Assembly: GCF_003387075.1 (NCBI RefSeq)
Contig: NZ_QUMQ01000001.1
Span: 6,944,001 to 7,008,000 of the forward strand
DNA length: 64,000 nt
Reading direction: 5' to 3'
Source of the DNA: Asanoa ferruginea
GTDB taxonomy: Bacteria; Actinomycetota; Actinomycetes; Mycobacteriales; Micromonosporaceae
This document shows positions 29,633 through 37,734 of this stretch, piece after piece. Every line of letters begins with the position of its first letter. Position 1 is the stretch's first letter. The notes below the pieces were generated by a model that saw only the letters and a list, made by a program, of their open reading frames with translations, ran no database searches and had not been told where the DNA came from. Position numbers and translations under genes: made by a program.

Positions 29633-30790
29633 ATGACTGAGCACATGACACGTCACCAGGTCGTCGTCATCGGCGGCGGCTACGCCGGCGCGCTGGCCGC
29701 CAACCACCTGCGGTTGCGCGCCGACGTCGAGATCACCCTGGTCAATCCCCGGCCGGACTTCGTCGAACGGGTGCGGCTGCACCAACTCGCGGCAGGCACC
29801 GCCGACGCCACGGTCTCCTACGGCGAGTTGCTCGGCGCGGGCGTCCGGCTGGTGGTCGACAGCGCTACCCGGATCGACACCGCCGCCCGCGTGGTGCGGC
29901 TGGCGTCGGGCGCCACGCTGGACTACGACCACGTCATCTACGCGGTCGGCAGCACGGCGGCGATACCGGCGTCGGTGCCGGGCGCGGCCGAGTTCGCCCA
30001 CCCCATCGCCGAGTACGAGGGTGCCCGGCGGCTGCGTACCCGGTTGGCCGAATTGCCCTTCGACGCGCCGATCACCGTCGTCGGCGGCGGGCTGACCGGC
30101 ATCGAGACGGCCGCCGAACTGGCCGAGCAGGGCCGCGCCGTCACGATGGTGTGCGGTGGAACGCTGATGCCGGCCGTCAGCGCGCCCGGTCGCCGCTACG
30201 CGGCCAGATGGCTGTCGCGGCACGGTGTCACCGTGCGCGAAGCTGACCGGGTGGCGGAGGTGCGGCCGGGTGCGATCGTGTTCGCCGACGGCACGGTGCG
30301 GTCGAGCGCGCTGACGATCTGGGCGACCGGGTTCGGCGTGCCGGAGTTGGCGGCCGCGAGCGGGCTGCGCACCGACCCGCTCGGCCGGCTGCTCACCGAC
30401 GAGACGTTGACCAGCCTCGACGACGACCGAGTGGTGGCGGCCGGCGACGCCGCGGCACCGTCGGGCCAGCCGTTGCGGATGAGCTGCCAGGCCGCCGGCC
30501 CGCTGGGCGCGCAGGCCGCCAACACGGTGCTGAGCCACATCGCCGGCACCGAGCCCGCGGTGATCAACCAGGCCCTCACCGGGTCGTGCGTCAGCCTCGG
30601 CCGGAGCGCCGCCATGCGACAGCTCGCCCGCAGGGACGACAGCGTGGTGAACGTCTTCATCGGCGGGCGCCCCGGCGCCATGATCAAGGAGATGGCCTGC
30701 AAGGTCGCGGTGGGCCGGATCCGGCGCGAGGCCAGCAGGCCGGGCTCGGCGGCCTGGGTCAAGGGCGGCCGGGCGGTCGCGTCCGCGTGA
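29633..30790 (+). CDS. FAD-dependent pyridine-nucleotide oxidoreductase, ECF41 partner
   Basis: 385 aa of the NDH-2/ferredoxin-reductase-like family. The FAD-binding GGGYAGALAANHL is at residues 14-26, the NAD(P) motif VVGGGLTGIETAAELAEQG near 145, and the FAD-ribityl segment VVAAGDAAAPSG near 265. It overlaps the ECF41 sigma gene by GTGA. ECF41 sigma factors are typically encoded next to a carboxymuconolactone decarboxylase, an oxidoreductase or an epimerase, so this is the expected partner and likely regulon member. No transmembrane helix, so not clearly a respiratory NDH-2. Confidence 0.88.
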   Translation: MTEHMTRHQVVVIGGGYAGALAANHLRLRADVEITLVNPRPDFVERVRLHQLAAGTADATVSYGELLGAGVRLVVDSATRIDTAARVVRLASGATLDYDHVIYAVGSTAAIPASVPGAAEFAHPIAEYEGARRLRTRLAELPFDAPITVVGGGLTGIETAAELAEQGRAVTMVCGGTLMPAVSAPGRRYAARWLSRHGVTVREADRVAEVRPGAIVFADGTVRSSALTIWATGFGVPELAAASGLRTDPLGRLLTDETLTSLDDDRVVAAGDAAAPSGQPLRMSCQAAGPLGAQAANTVLSHIAGTEPAVINQALTGSCVSLGRSAAMRQLARRDDSVVNVFIGGRPGAMIKEMACKVAVGRIRREASRPGSAAWVKGGRAVASA

Positions 30791-31686
30791 ACACCCACGC
30801 CGAGCACGCCGAGCGGTTCACGCTGTTCCGGCCGCTGCTGTTCACGATCGCCTACGAGCTGCTCGGCTCCGCGACCGAGGCCGACGACGTGCTCCAGGAC
30901 AGCTATCTGCGGTGGGCGCGGGTCGACCTCGCGACGGTCCGGGACAGCCGGTCCTACCTGGCCCGGCTGGTGACCCGGCAGGCCCTCAACGCGGTGCGGG
31001 CCAACGCGCGCCGGCGCGAGGACTACGTCGGCCCGTGGTTGCCCGAACCGCTGTTGCTCGACCAGCACGACCCCGCCGCCGACGTCGTGCTCGCCGAGTC
31101 GGTGTCGATGGCGATGCTGGTGGTCCTCGAGACGCTGGGACCCGACGAGCGTGCGGTGTTCGTGCTGCGCGAGGTGTTCGGCTTCGACTACGACGAGATC
31201 GCCGCCGCGGTGGGCCGGTCGGTGCCGACCGTGCACCAGATGGCCCACCGCGCCCGCTCGCACGTGCGGGCCCGGCGACGGCGGTTCCAGCCCGCCGACG
31301 CCGCGCGGACGGCCCAGGTCACCGAGCGGTTCATGACCGCGGCGGCCACCGGTGACCTGGGTGGGCTGCTCGCCCTGCTCGCGCCCGACGTCACCTGGAC
31401 CGCCGACAGCGGCGGCAAGGCCACCGCCGCGCGCCGGCCGGTGGTCGGCGCCCGGAAGGTGGCCGCCGTCATGATGGACCTCTTCCACGGCCGGGGGCAG
31501 CTTCCGGGCCTGCGGCTGCGGATCACCACCTGCAACAGCGTGCCGGCGGTGGTCGCCCGGGTCGGCGACCACACCGAGGGCGTTTTCCTGATCGAGATCA
31601 TCGACCACAAGATCACCAATGTGTACGCCGTCCGCAACCCCGACAAGCTCGCCGCCCTGTCGGTCCCGCGCCGGATCGGCCGGTAA
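30787..31686 (+). CDS. ECF41-type sigma factor (SigJ-like) with C-terminal SnoaL-like domain
   Basis: 299 aa from GTG 30787. Region 2 has ATEADDVLQDSYLRW, region 4 LREVFGFDYDEIAAAVGRSVPTVHQMAHRARSHV. The linker and a C-terminal SnoaL/NTF2-like domain follow (TERFMTAAATGDLGGLLALLAPDVTWTADSGGK), including a variant of the D-x-GGK motif that contacts the sigma core. In ECF41 this extension replaces a separate anti-sigma factor and both inhibits and supports activity. Translation is coupled to the oxidoreductase by a GTGA overlap. Confidence 0.9.
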   Translation: MNTHAEHAERFTLFRPLLFTIAYELLGSATEADDVLQDSYLRWARVDLATVRDSRSYLARLVTRQALNAVRANARRREDYVGPWLPEPLLLDQHDPAADVVLAESVSMAMLVVLETLGPDERAVFVLREVFGFDYDEIAAAVGRSVPTVHQMAHRARSHVRARRRRFQPADAARTAQVTERFMTAAATGDLGGLLALLAPDVTWTADSGGKATAARRPVVGARKVAAVMMDLFHGRGQLPGLRLRITTCNSVPAVVARVGDHTEGVFLIEIIDHKITNVYAVRNPDKLAALSVPRRIGR

Positions 31687-31716
31687 GTCGCCCGGCGGTC
31701 GCCGTCGGGTGCCGTA

Positions 31717-33144
31717 ATGTCCGAGAACGTGGTGGACGCGCGCTGGCGGGCGATGACGGTCGCGCTGATCGCGGCGTTCATGACGCTGCTCGACGTCAGC
31801 ATCGTCAACGTGGCGCTGCCGTCGATCCAGAACGACCTGGGTCTCAGCTCCGGCGGCCTCCAGTGGGTGCTGTCCGGCTACGCCCTCGCGTTCGGTCTCG
31901 TGCTGGTGCCGGCCGGGCGGTTCGGCGACGCACACGGCCGGCGCCGGCTGTTCGTCCTCGGGCTGGCCGGGTTCACCGTGGCCAGTGCGGCCGCGGGCTT
32001 CGCGCAGAGTGAGCTGTGGCTGATCTGCGCCCGGCTGGTGCAGGGCGCGTCCGCCGGCGTGGTCAACCCGCAGGTGTCGGGTCTGGTCCAGCAGATGTTC
32101 AAGCCGGCCGAACGCGGCCGTCCGTTCGGGGCGCTCGGCGCGACCATCGGCGTGTCCACCGCCCTCGGGCCGCTGCTCGGCGGTGCGATCATCGCGATCG
32201 CCGGCGCCGAGTCGGGCTGGCGATGGATCTTCTTCATCAACATCCCGGTCGGCGTCGTCGCGATCACGCTGGGTTCGCGGTGGATCCCCGGCACGCCCGC
32301 CGAGCACCGCCAGCGGCGCGGCGTCGACCCGGTCGGCGTCGTGCTGCTGGGCGGCGGCGTCGCGCTGATCCTGCTGCCGCTGGTGCAGCAACAGCAGTGG
32401 CACGGCCCGATCGTGTGGATCCTGATCGTGGCCGGCCTGGCGGTCCTCGGGCTCTTCGTGATCTGGGAGCTGCGGCAACTGCGCGGCGGCGGGTCGCCGC
32501 TGGTCGACCTGCGCCTGTTCCGCCGGCGCTCGTTCGCGCTCGGGTCGCTGGTCGCCCTCACCTACTTCGCGGGGTTCACCACGACCTTCTTCATCTTCAC
32601 GCTGTTCCTCCAGAACGGGCTGCGCTACTCGCCGCTGGAGGCCGGCCTGTCGGTGACACCGTTCGCGCTCGGCTCGGCCTCGGGCGCGCTGCTCGGTGGG
32701 CGGATCGTCAACCGCTACGGGCGGGCGCTGGTCGTCACCGGCCTGTGCATGGTGATCGGCGGCCTGGCCTTCGTGATGCTCGCGCTGCATTTCGTGGCCG
32801 GCCGGGGCGTGGGCTTCGCGACCGCGCTGCCGCTGCTGGTCGCCGGCATCGGCAGCGGGCTGGTGATCAGCCCCAACCAGAACCTCACGCTGAGCCAGGT
32901 GCCGGTGGCCGAGGCGGGCAGCGCCGGCGGAGTGCTCCAGACCGGGCAGCGGATCGGTTCCGCGATCGGCATCGCGGCGATCGGCGCGGTCTTCTTCGAC
33001 CGGCTCGCGTCCTCCCGAGGCGACTATTCGGAGGCGTTCCGCACCGGTCTGCTGGTGACGATACTGTTCATGGCTATCGCGTTGGTCGCGGCGACCTCAG
33101 ACGTGGTCGCCGGTCACCGAGCCCGAGGCTCTTCGCAGGTGTGA
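31717..33144 (+). CDS. DHA2-family MFS exporter
   Basis: 475 aa, 14-helix EmrB/QacA type. Motif D LLDVSIVNVALPSIQ, motif A GRFGDAHGRRRLFVLG, motif C IGVSTALGPLLGG. ATG at 31717, 30 nt after the ECF41 gene, so possibly the third gene of that operon and a target of its stress response. Substrate unknown. Confidence 0.9.
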   Translation: MSENVVDARWRAMTVALIAAFMTLLDVSIVNVALPSIQNDLGLSSGGLQWVLSGYALAFGLVLVPAGRFGDAHGRRRLFVLGLAGFTVASAAAGFAQSELWLICARLVQGASAGVVNPQVSGLVQQMFKPAERGRPFGALGATIGVSTALGPLLGGAIIAIAGAESGWRWIFFINIPVGVVAITLGSRWIPGTPAEHRQRRGVDPVGVVLLGGGVALILLPLVQQQQWHGPIVWILIVAGLAVLGLFVIWELRQLRGGGSPLVDLRLFRRRSFALGSLVALTYFAGFTTTFFIFTLFLQNGLRYSPLEAGLSVTPFALGSASGALLGGRIVNRYGRALVVTGLCMVIGGLAFVMLALHFVAGRGVGFATALPLLVAGIGSGLVISPNQNLTLSQVPVAEAGSAGGVLQTGQRIGSAIGIAAIGAVFFDRLASSRGDYSEAFRTGLLVTILFMAIALVAATSDVVAGHRARGSSQV

Positions 33145-33235
33145 CGGATAGCCGACTCCGCTCGGCGAACCAGATCCGATGTGGGCGCATCGAACCTCAC
33201 GACAACAGCCCAATCGGAACCGCCAGGAGTCATTG

Positions 33236-33841
33236 ATGCGTGCAACACGTTTGATCGGGGTCGTCGCCTGCCTGCTGTTCGCAGCGGCCTGCTCGCCCGT
33301 GCAACACCAGGTCGGTGACGCGGCGCCGGCCGGCTCACCGGCGCCGACCGTGGCCGCGCCTACCGCGACCGCTCCCACGGTCACCCCGACCACCCCGGCT
33401 TCGACGCCTTCTTCCACCATCGAGGCCACCAGGGCGCCGCTTCTGCTCGGGCCGGCCGGCTACGGCGCACTGAAGATCGGCATGACCGAGAAGCAGGCCA
33501 AGGCGACCGGGATGCTGACGCCCTTCACGAACTCCGGCTGCCGGATCGCTTATCTGCGCGGCTTCCCGCAGGGCAAGGGCGCCGTCTTCGTCTCGCCCAC
33601 GCTCGGGCTCATCGCCATCAACGCTTGGGGCACCATGAAGACGCCCGAGGGAGTACGCGTGGGCACCTCGACCGCCGAGATGCGACGGATCTACCCGAAG
33701 CGGCAGTTCGTCGACGGGGACGGCGACTACGAGAAGGTCTTCGTGAAGGTGAGCAACCAGGCCGTCTACCGCATCGCCGTGAACGGCGGCAAGGTCACCG
33801 AGTTGACCCTCCAGCATGCGCACCAGGACTGCTACGAGTAG
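33236..33841 (+). CDS. Probable lipoprotein, unknown function
   Basis: 201 aa. Signal MRATRLIGVVACLLFAAAC, with Cys19 a likely lipidation site though the -3 residue is Ala rather than Leu. A Thr/Pro/Ala-rich linker to about residue 65 precedes a compact domain beginning GYGALKIGMTEKQAKATGML, a pattern shared with other small actinobacterial secreted proteins; two cysteines (GCRIA, DCYE) may pair. ATG 33236 with CAGGAG upstream. Its 3' end overlaps the convergent kinase gene by 10 nt. Confidence 0.75.
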   Translation: MRATRLIGVVACLLFAAACSPVQHQVGDAAPAGSPAPTVAAPTATAPTVTPTTPASTPSSTIEATRAPLLLGPAGYGALKIGMTEKQAKATGMLTPFTNSGCRIAYLRGFPQGKGAVFVSPTLGLIAINAWGTMKTPEGVRVGTSTAEMRRIYPKRQFVDGDGDYEKVFVKVSNQAVYRIAVNGGKVTELTLQHAHQDCYE

Positions 33842-35262
33842 CGGCCGGCCTGCGGTGCCAGCCTGTTGGACACCCGCAGGCTGGCCAGGATCTCGTCGGT
33901 GACGTCGGCGTCGCCGACCTGCTTGACCTGCACGTAGACGCCGAAGCCACGACCCGGCACGGCGAACACCACCTCGCTGAAAGAGACGGAGGAGCCACAC
34001 GATGTCCAGCGCCGCACCCGGGCGAGATTGCCGTCCACATACACGGTGCGCTGTGGCTCCTCCACACACGACGGGTGGCTGGGCAGCGCCGGGGTCGGGC
34101 TGCCGGCGAGCAGGGCCCGGCTGGCGCCGACGAACACGCCGGGCATGGCGCTGGCGGGGTCGGGCCAGACGGCGAGGTCCGGTGCGGCCACCAGCCCCGG
34201 CGCGTGGCCGGCGGGAAGGCGCAGCACCGACGGGTTCCAGCCGTCGTCCTTCAGCTCGCCGGCCCAGCCCGGTGGCACCGCGACAGACAGATCACCACCG
34301 GCATCGTGTACGCGTACCCAGCCGTACCGAGCCGGCAGCGTGGCGCTGGCACCCGTGGCCGCCAGCACCGCGGCGATCGAGATGCCGGCGCCGACGGTCC
34401 GCCGCAGCCACCGGAGCGCCCGGGTGCGGCTGGTCTCGCGTTCGAGCGCCGCGGTGACCCGCTCCAGTTCGTCGACCATGGCGGTGGCGGAGTCCCAGCG
34501 TTGCCGGGGGTCGGGTTGCAGGGCGCGGGTCACCAGTTCGTCCACCATGGACGGTAGGCCGGGCCGCGCCTGCGACGGCCGGCGGGTCCTGGCCGAACCC
34601 GACCAACCCGGCTCGGGCGGGCGGCCGGTCAGCATGTGGTAGAGGGTGGCGCCGATCGCGTACACGTCGGCTCTGGTGTCCAGACCACCGCCGGGGGTGG
34701 CCTGCTCGGGCGGCATATAGCCGGGCGTGCCGGCGGCGATCGTGAAGCCCGACGCGTTGGCCAGCGCCTTGGCCAGGCCGAGGTCGGCGACCAGGACCCG
34801 ATCCCGGCCGGCCGTGGGTTCGAAGAGCACATTGGACGGTTTGAGGTCGCGGTGCAGCACGCCGGCCTCGTGCAACGCCGCGACGGCGCGGCCGATGTCG
34901 ACGGCGACGCGCAGGGCCTCCCGCACCGGCAACGGTCCGGCGGAAAGCCGATCGGCGAGCGTGCCGCCGGCCACGAAGGGCATCACCAGATAGGGCCGGC
35001 CGTCGGGCAGCTCACCCACGTCGAGCACCCGCACCAGCAGCACCGAGTCGGCCCGGCGCATGATCCGCGCTTCCTGCTCGAACCGCATGCGCAGGTCGGA
35101 GTGGTAGGACCAGTTGTCGGCCAGCACCTTGATGGCCACCTGGGCGTCGAGCGCGTCGTCGGCCCCGAGCCACACCGTGGCGAACGCTCCAGACCCGATA
35201 CGCCGCACGATGCGATATCGGCCGATCTTTTCCGGCACTGACACGCCCGTATTATGGGGCAC
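33832..35262 (-). CDS. Membrane Ser/Thr protein kinase (Hanks type)
   Basis: 476 aa. Kinase domain residues 15-270: glycine loop IGSGAFATVWLG, Lys45 in VAIKVL, catalytic loop HRDLKPSN (Asp139), DLG in place of DFG (160-162), activation segment GTPGYMPPEQ. A juxtamembrane stretch of about 20 aa leads to one transmembrane helix (about 289-310). The 165-aa outer domain starts ARYGWVRVHDAGGDLSVAVPPGW and has a Cys pair (PSCVEE, TSCGSS) but no PASTA repeats. It is divergent from an ECF sigma gene with only 26 bp between starts, suggesting shared control and perhaps sigma-factor phosphorylation. Confidence 0.9.
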   Translation of the reverse strand: MPHNTGVSVPEKIGRYRIVRRIGSGAFATVWLGADDALDAQVAIKVLADNWSYHSDLRMRFEQEARIMRRADSVLLVRVLDVGELPDGRPYLVMPFVAGGTLADRLSAGPLPVREALRVAVDIGRAVAALHEAGVLHRDLKPSNVLFEPTAGRDRVLVADLGLAKALANASGFTIAAGTPGYMPPEQATPGGGLDTRADVYAIGATLYHMLTGRPPEPGWSGSARTRRPSQARPGLPSMVDELVTRALQPDPRQRWDSATAMVDELERVTAALERETSRTRALRWLRRTVGAGISIAAVLAATGASATLPARYGWVRVHDAGGDLSVAVPPGWAGELKDDGWNPSVLRLPAGHAPGLVAAPDLAVWPDPASAMPGVFVGASRALLAGSPTPALPSHPSCVEEPQRTVYVDGNLARVRRWTSCGSSVSFSEVVFAVPGRGFGVYVQVKQVGDADVTDEILASLRVSNRLAPQAGRYS

Positions 35263-35288
35263 CCAACGCGAAGAAACGGGGACCGCGG

Positions 35289-35849
35289 ATGGCCGACGAT
35301 CGTCACCTCGAAGACCTGGCCGCCCGCGCGGCGACCGGCGACACCGGCGCGCTGGACGCGCTGCTCAGCGCGATCGGCCCCCAGGTGTTGCGGCAGTGCC
35401 AGCGCTTCCTGCCGTGCCGGCAGGACGCCGAGGAAGCCTGCCAGGACGTGCTGTTGCAGGTCGCGCGCAACATCGACGGTTTCGCGGGGAGGTCGCGCTT
35501 CTCGACCTGGCTCTACGTCGTCACGGCCAACTGCGCCCGCCAGACCTACCGCACCCTCAAACGCCGGTCCAGCGAACAACCCACGGCGTTGCTCCCCATC
35601 GACGCCGCCGATCCGCGCACGACGAGCGTGATCGCGGGGTCGCGGCTCGACCTCCTCGACGCCCTCGAACGACTCGAAGCGCACCGCCCGGAGTTGGTCG
35701 CCCCGCTGGTGCTGCGCGACGTGTGCCAGTTGAGCTACGAGGAGATCGCCGAGCACCTGGCCATCCCGCTCGGCACCCTGAAGTCACGCATCCACGACGC
35801 CCGCCGCCACGTCCGCGCCTCCCTGGCCGGCACGACCGCCGACCGGTGA
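35289..35849 (+). CDS. ECF sigma factor next to a Ser/Thr kinase
   Basis: 186 aa minimal sigma-70 of the ECF class. Region 2 has CRQDAEEACQDVLLQVARNIDGFAGRS with FSTWLYVVTANCAR; region 4 has LVLRDVCQLSYEEIAEHLAIPLGTLKSRIHDARRHV. No anti-sigma gene is adjacent. The divergent kinase suggests it belongs to the kinase-linked ECF groups in which phosphorylation rather than an anti-sigma factor controls activity. Its stop overlaps the start of the propeller gene (GTGA). Confidence 0.88.
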   Translation: MADDRHLEDLAARAATGDTGALDALLSAIGPQVLRQCQRFLPCRQDAEEACQDVLLQVARNIDGFAGRSRFSTWLYVVTANCARQTYRTLKRRSSEQPTALLPIDAADPRTTSVIAGSRLDLLDALERLEAHRPELVAPLVLRDVCQLSYEEIAEHLAIPLGTLKSRIHDARRHVRASLAGTTADR

Positions 35850-37000
35850 TCCGGGCGGTCGTCCCTGGGCCCGTGGTCGAGCGGCTCGTGTGCCGTCCGC
35901 GCCTGCCGCTGGTCGCCGGCCTGGACGCCGGGCGTCCGGCGGTCCACGTCTGGGAGACCCCCGGCCTTCGTCAGGTCGGCAGCGTCGGCGCGGACTCGCC
36001 TGCCTACGCTGACGATCGGGCCGGGGGGACGCCGGCGGTGGCGTGGCATCCGCACGAGCCGTCGCTGATGGTGGCACTACCCGGTCGGGTCGTGCGGTGG
36101 ACGGCGGCCGGGGCTTCCGACGTGGACGGTGTCGCTCCGGCCTACAGCGGTCTGGCGTTCAGCCCGGACGGCCGGGAGCTGTGGGCGTCACCGTCCGGCA
36201 CCGGGTCAGCCATCCTCGACGTCCCTTCGGGAGTCGTCAGCTCCGGTCCGTGGTGGGACACCGGGATCGCGCCGCACCCGGCCGGCGGGCTGGTCGCCAC
36301 GGTCCATAGCGAGCAGGGTGCGACCCACGTGCTGTTCGCGCTCGTCGACGGCCGGGGCCCGATGCGCGTCCTGCGCAAGGCCTTGATCCTGGCGGCCGAC
36401 TCCTACGCGCCGCCGATCTTCAGCCGCGACGGTCGATACCTCGCGATCCGCGGCAACGCGTACGAGAACTCGTTGGATGTCTTCGCGTTTCCCTCGCTCG
36501 AGCTGGTGCTGAAGACCACGCTCGGCCAGCCCTACCCGGGCTATCCGCCGCCGGCGGACTGGCTCGAGAAGGCGAGCGCCTGGTCGCGGCACAACATCGC
36601 CTTCGCCAACCAGTCCGGCGTGCTCTGGGTGGGCACCCGGACCGGGCCGCTCGTCGAACTCGACCTGGCCAACCGCACGTGGGTCACCCACGACCCACTG
36701 CCTGGTTGTCGGGTGACCGCCCTGGCCGCCACGGCGGCCGGCGACCTCGTTGTCGCGACCGCCGCGGGTGAACTCGCGCTCGTGGCGACGCCCGACCGTC
36801 CGGCCGCGGACGCTGCCTCGCGGGATCTGGTCACCGCGTTCGTGGACAGCACCGAGGAAGTCGGCGACGGCGAACACGTGGTGACCGATGGGGATCGGAC
36901 CTGGACGCCCGAGGACCTGGCGACCGTGACCACCGCGGAGGATGACGATCCGATGTGGTTGCGGCACCGGGCCGCCATCAACAAGGTGATCCGCCGCTAG
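35846..37000 (+). CDS. Cytoplasmic WD40-like beta-propeller protein
   Basis: 384 aa from GTG 35846. Repeated blade-like segments include PAVAWHPHEPSLMVALPGRVVRW, GLAFSPDGRELWASPSG, PPIFSRDGRYLAIRGN and VTALAATAAGDLVVATAAGEL. No signal peptide or membrane helix is visible. The last 60 aa are acidic, then basic. Translation is coupled to the sigma factor by the GTGA overlap. It may act as the sigma factor's partner or sensor; that is inference. It converges on the methyltransferase gene with 4-nt overlap. Confidence 0.75.
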   Translation: MIRAVVPGPVVERLVCRPRLPLVAGLDAGRPAVHVWETPGLRQVGSVGADSPAYADDRAGGTPAVAWHPHEPSLMVALPGRVVRWTAAGASDVDGVAPAYSGLAFSPDGRELWASPSGTGSAILDVPSGVVSSGPWWDTGIAPHPAGGLVATVHSEQGATHVLFALVDGRGPMRVLRKALILAADSYAPPIFSRDGRYLAIRGNAYENSLDVFAFPSLELVLKTTLGQPYPGYPPPADWLEKASAWSRHNIAFANQSGVLWVGTRTGPLVELDLANRTWVTHDPLPGCRVTALAATAAGDLVVATAAGELALVATPDRPAADAASRDLVTAFVDSTEEVGDGEHVVTDGDRTWTPEDLATVTTAEDDDPMWLRHRAAINKVIRR

Positions 37001-37725
37001 GCCGGGGCTGCTGCCAGTGGCTTGCGGGCCAGGATGAGTTGGCAGCGCGGGCTGCCGTCGCCGTGCTGGCCGAGTTCGGTCAGGGCTACGGACTCCGCGG
37101 CGAAGCCGGCCGTGGTCAGGTCGGTGAGAACGTCGCGCAGCGGGTTGGTGCGGTAGTACATGACGAACGGTGGGCGCCACACCGCGTTGCGGACGCGCAT
37201 GGTCAGGTCGAAGCCGAGGGTGACCCAGTGCGCGACCGCCGTGCGGGGCGGCATGGTGCCGATCGGGAAGGCGAAGAGCCCGCCGGGTCGCAGGGCGCGG
37301 TGGACTCCCTCGAACAGGGCGGGAAGCTCTTCGGGCAGGAAGTGGCCGAGCGCACCGAAGCTGACCGCCAGGTCGAAACGGGGTGCGAAGGGCATCGCGC
37401 GCACGTCGGCGCGTACCCAGGTGGCGTCCGGATGTGCGCTCTTCGCCTGTGCCAGCATGCCCGCGCTGAAGTCGACGCCGATGGTCCGGCCCTGGCACAG
37501 CGACCGGAGCACCGACATGCCCGCGCCGCTGCCGCAGCACACGTCGAGGCCGTCGGTGAAGGGGCCGCGTGCGGACAGGGCCTGGGTGGTCGCGCCGAGA
37601 ATGCTGTCCGGCGTGCGGAAGGGCGTGTAGTCGAACTTCGGCGCCAGCAGGTCGTAGCCGCGCTCGACCGACGAGAGCGCCTGGACGGTCAGTTCGCGCA
37701 GCGACGGGCCTTGTGGCGAGAACAC
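36997..37725 (-). CDS. Class I SAM-dependent methyltransferase
   Basis: 242 aa. Motif I GLDVCCGSGAGMSVL (residues about 59-73), motif II IGVDFSAGMLAQAK, and FDLAVSFGALGHFLPEELPALFEGVHRALRPGGLFAFPIG. A Methyltransf_11/25-type small-molecule enzyme; substrate unknown. It may follow the sigma/propeller operon on the same strand, but the 9-nt gap is from that operon's downstream end, so co-transcription is possible. Confidence 0.85.
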   Translation of the reverse strand: MFSPQGPSLRELTVQALSSVERGYDLLAPKFDYTPFRTPDSILGATTQALSARGPFTDGLDVCCGSGAGMSVLRSLCQGRTIGVDFSAGMLAQAKSAHPDATWVRADVRAMPFAPRFDLAVSFGALGHFLPEELPALFEGVHRALRPGGLFAFPIGTMPPRTAVAHWVTLGFDLTMRVRNAVWRPPFVMYYRTNPLRDVLTDLTTAGFAAESVALTELGQHGDGSPRCQLILARKPLAAAPA

Positions 37726-37734
37726 CGACCGAGA

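Noticed and set aside
30196-32790. 864-aa open frame on the minus strand
   Set aside because: Antisense to the FAD oxidoreductase, ECF41 and MFS genes; Arg/Gln/His/Asp-rich composition typical of a shadow frame in GC-rich DNA.
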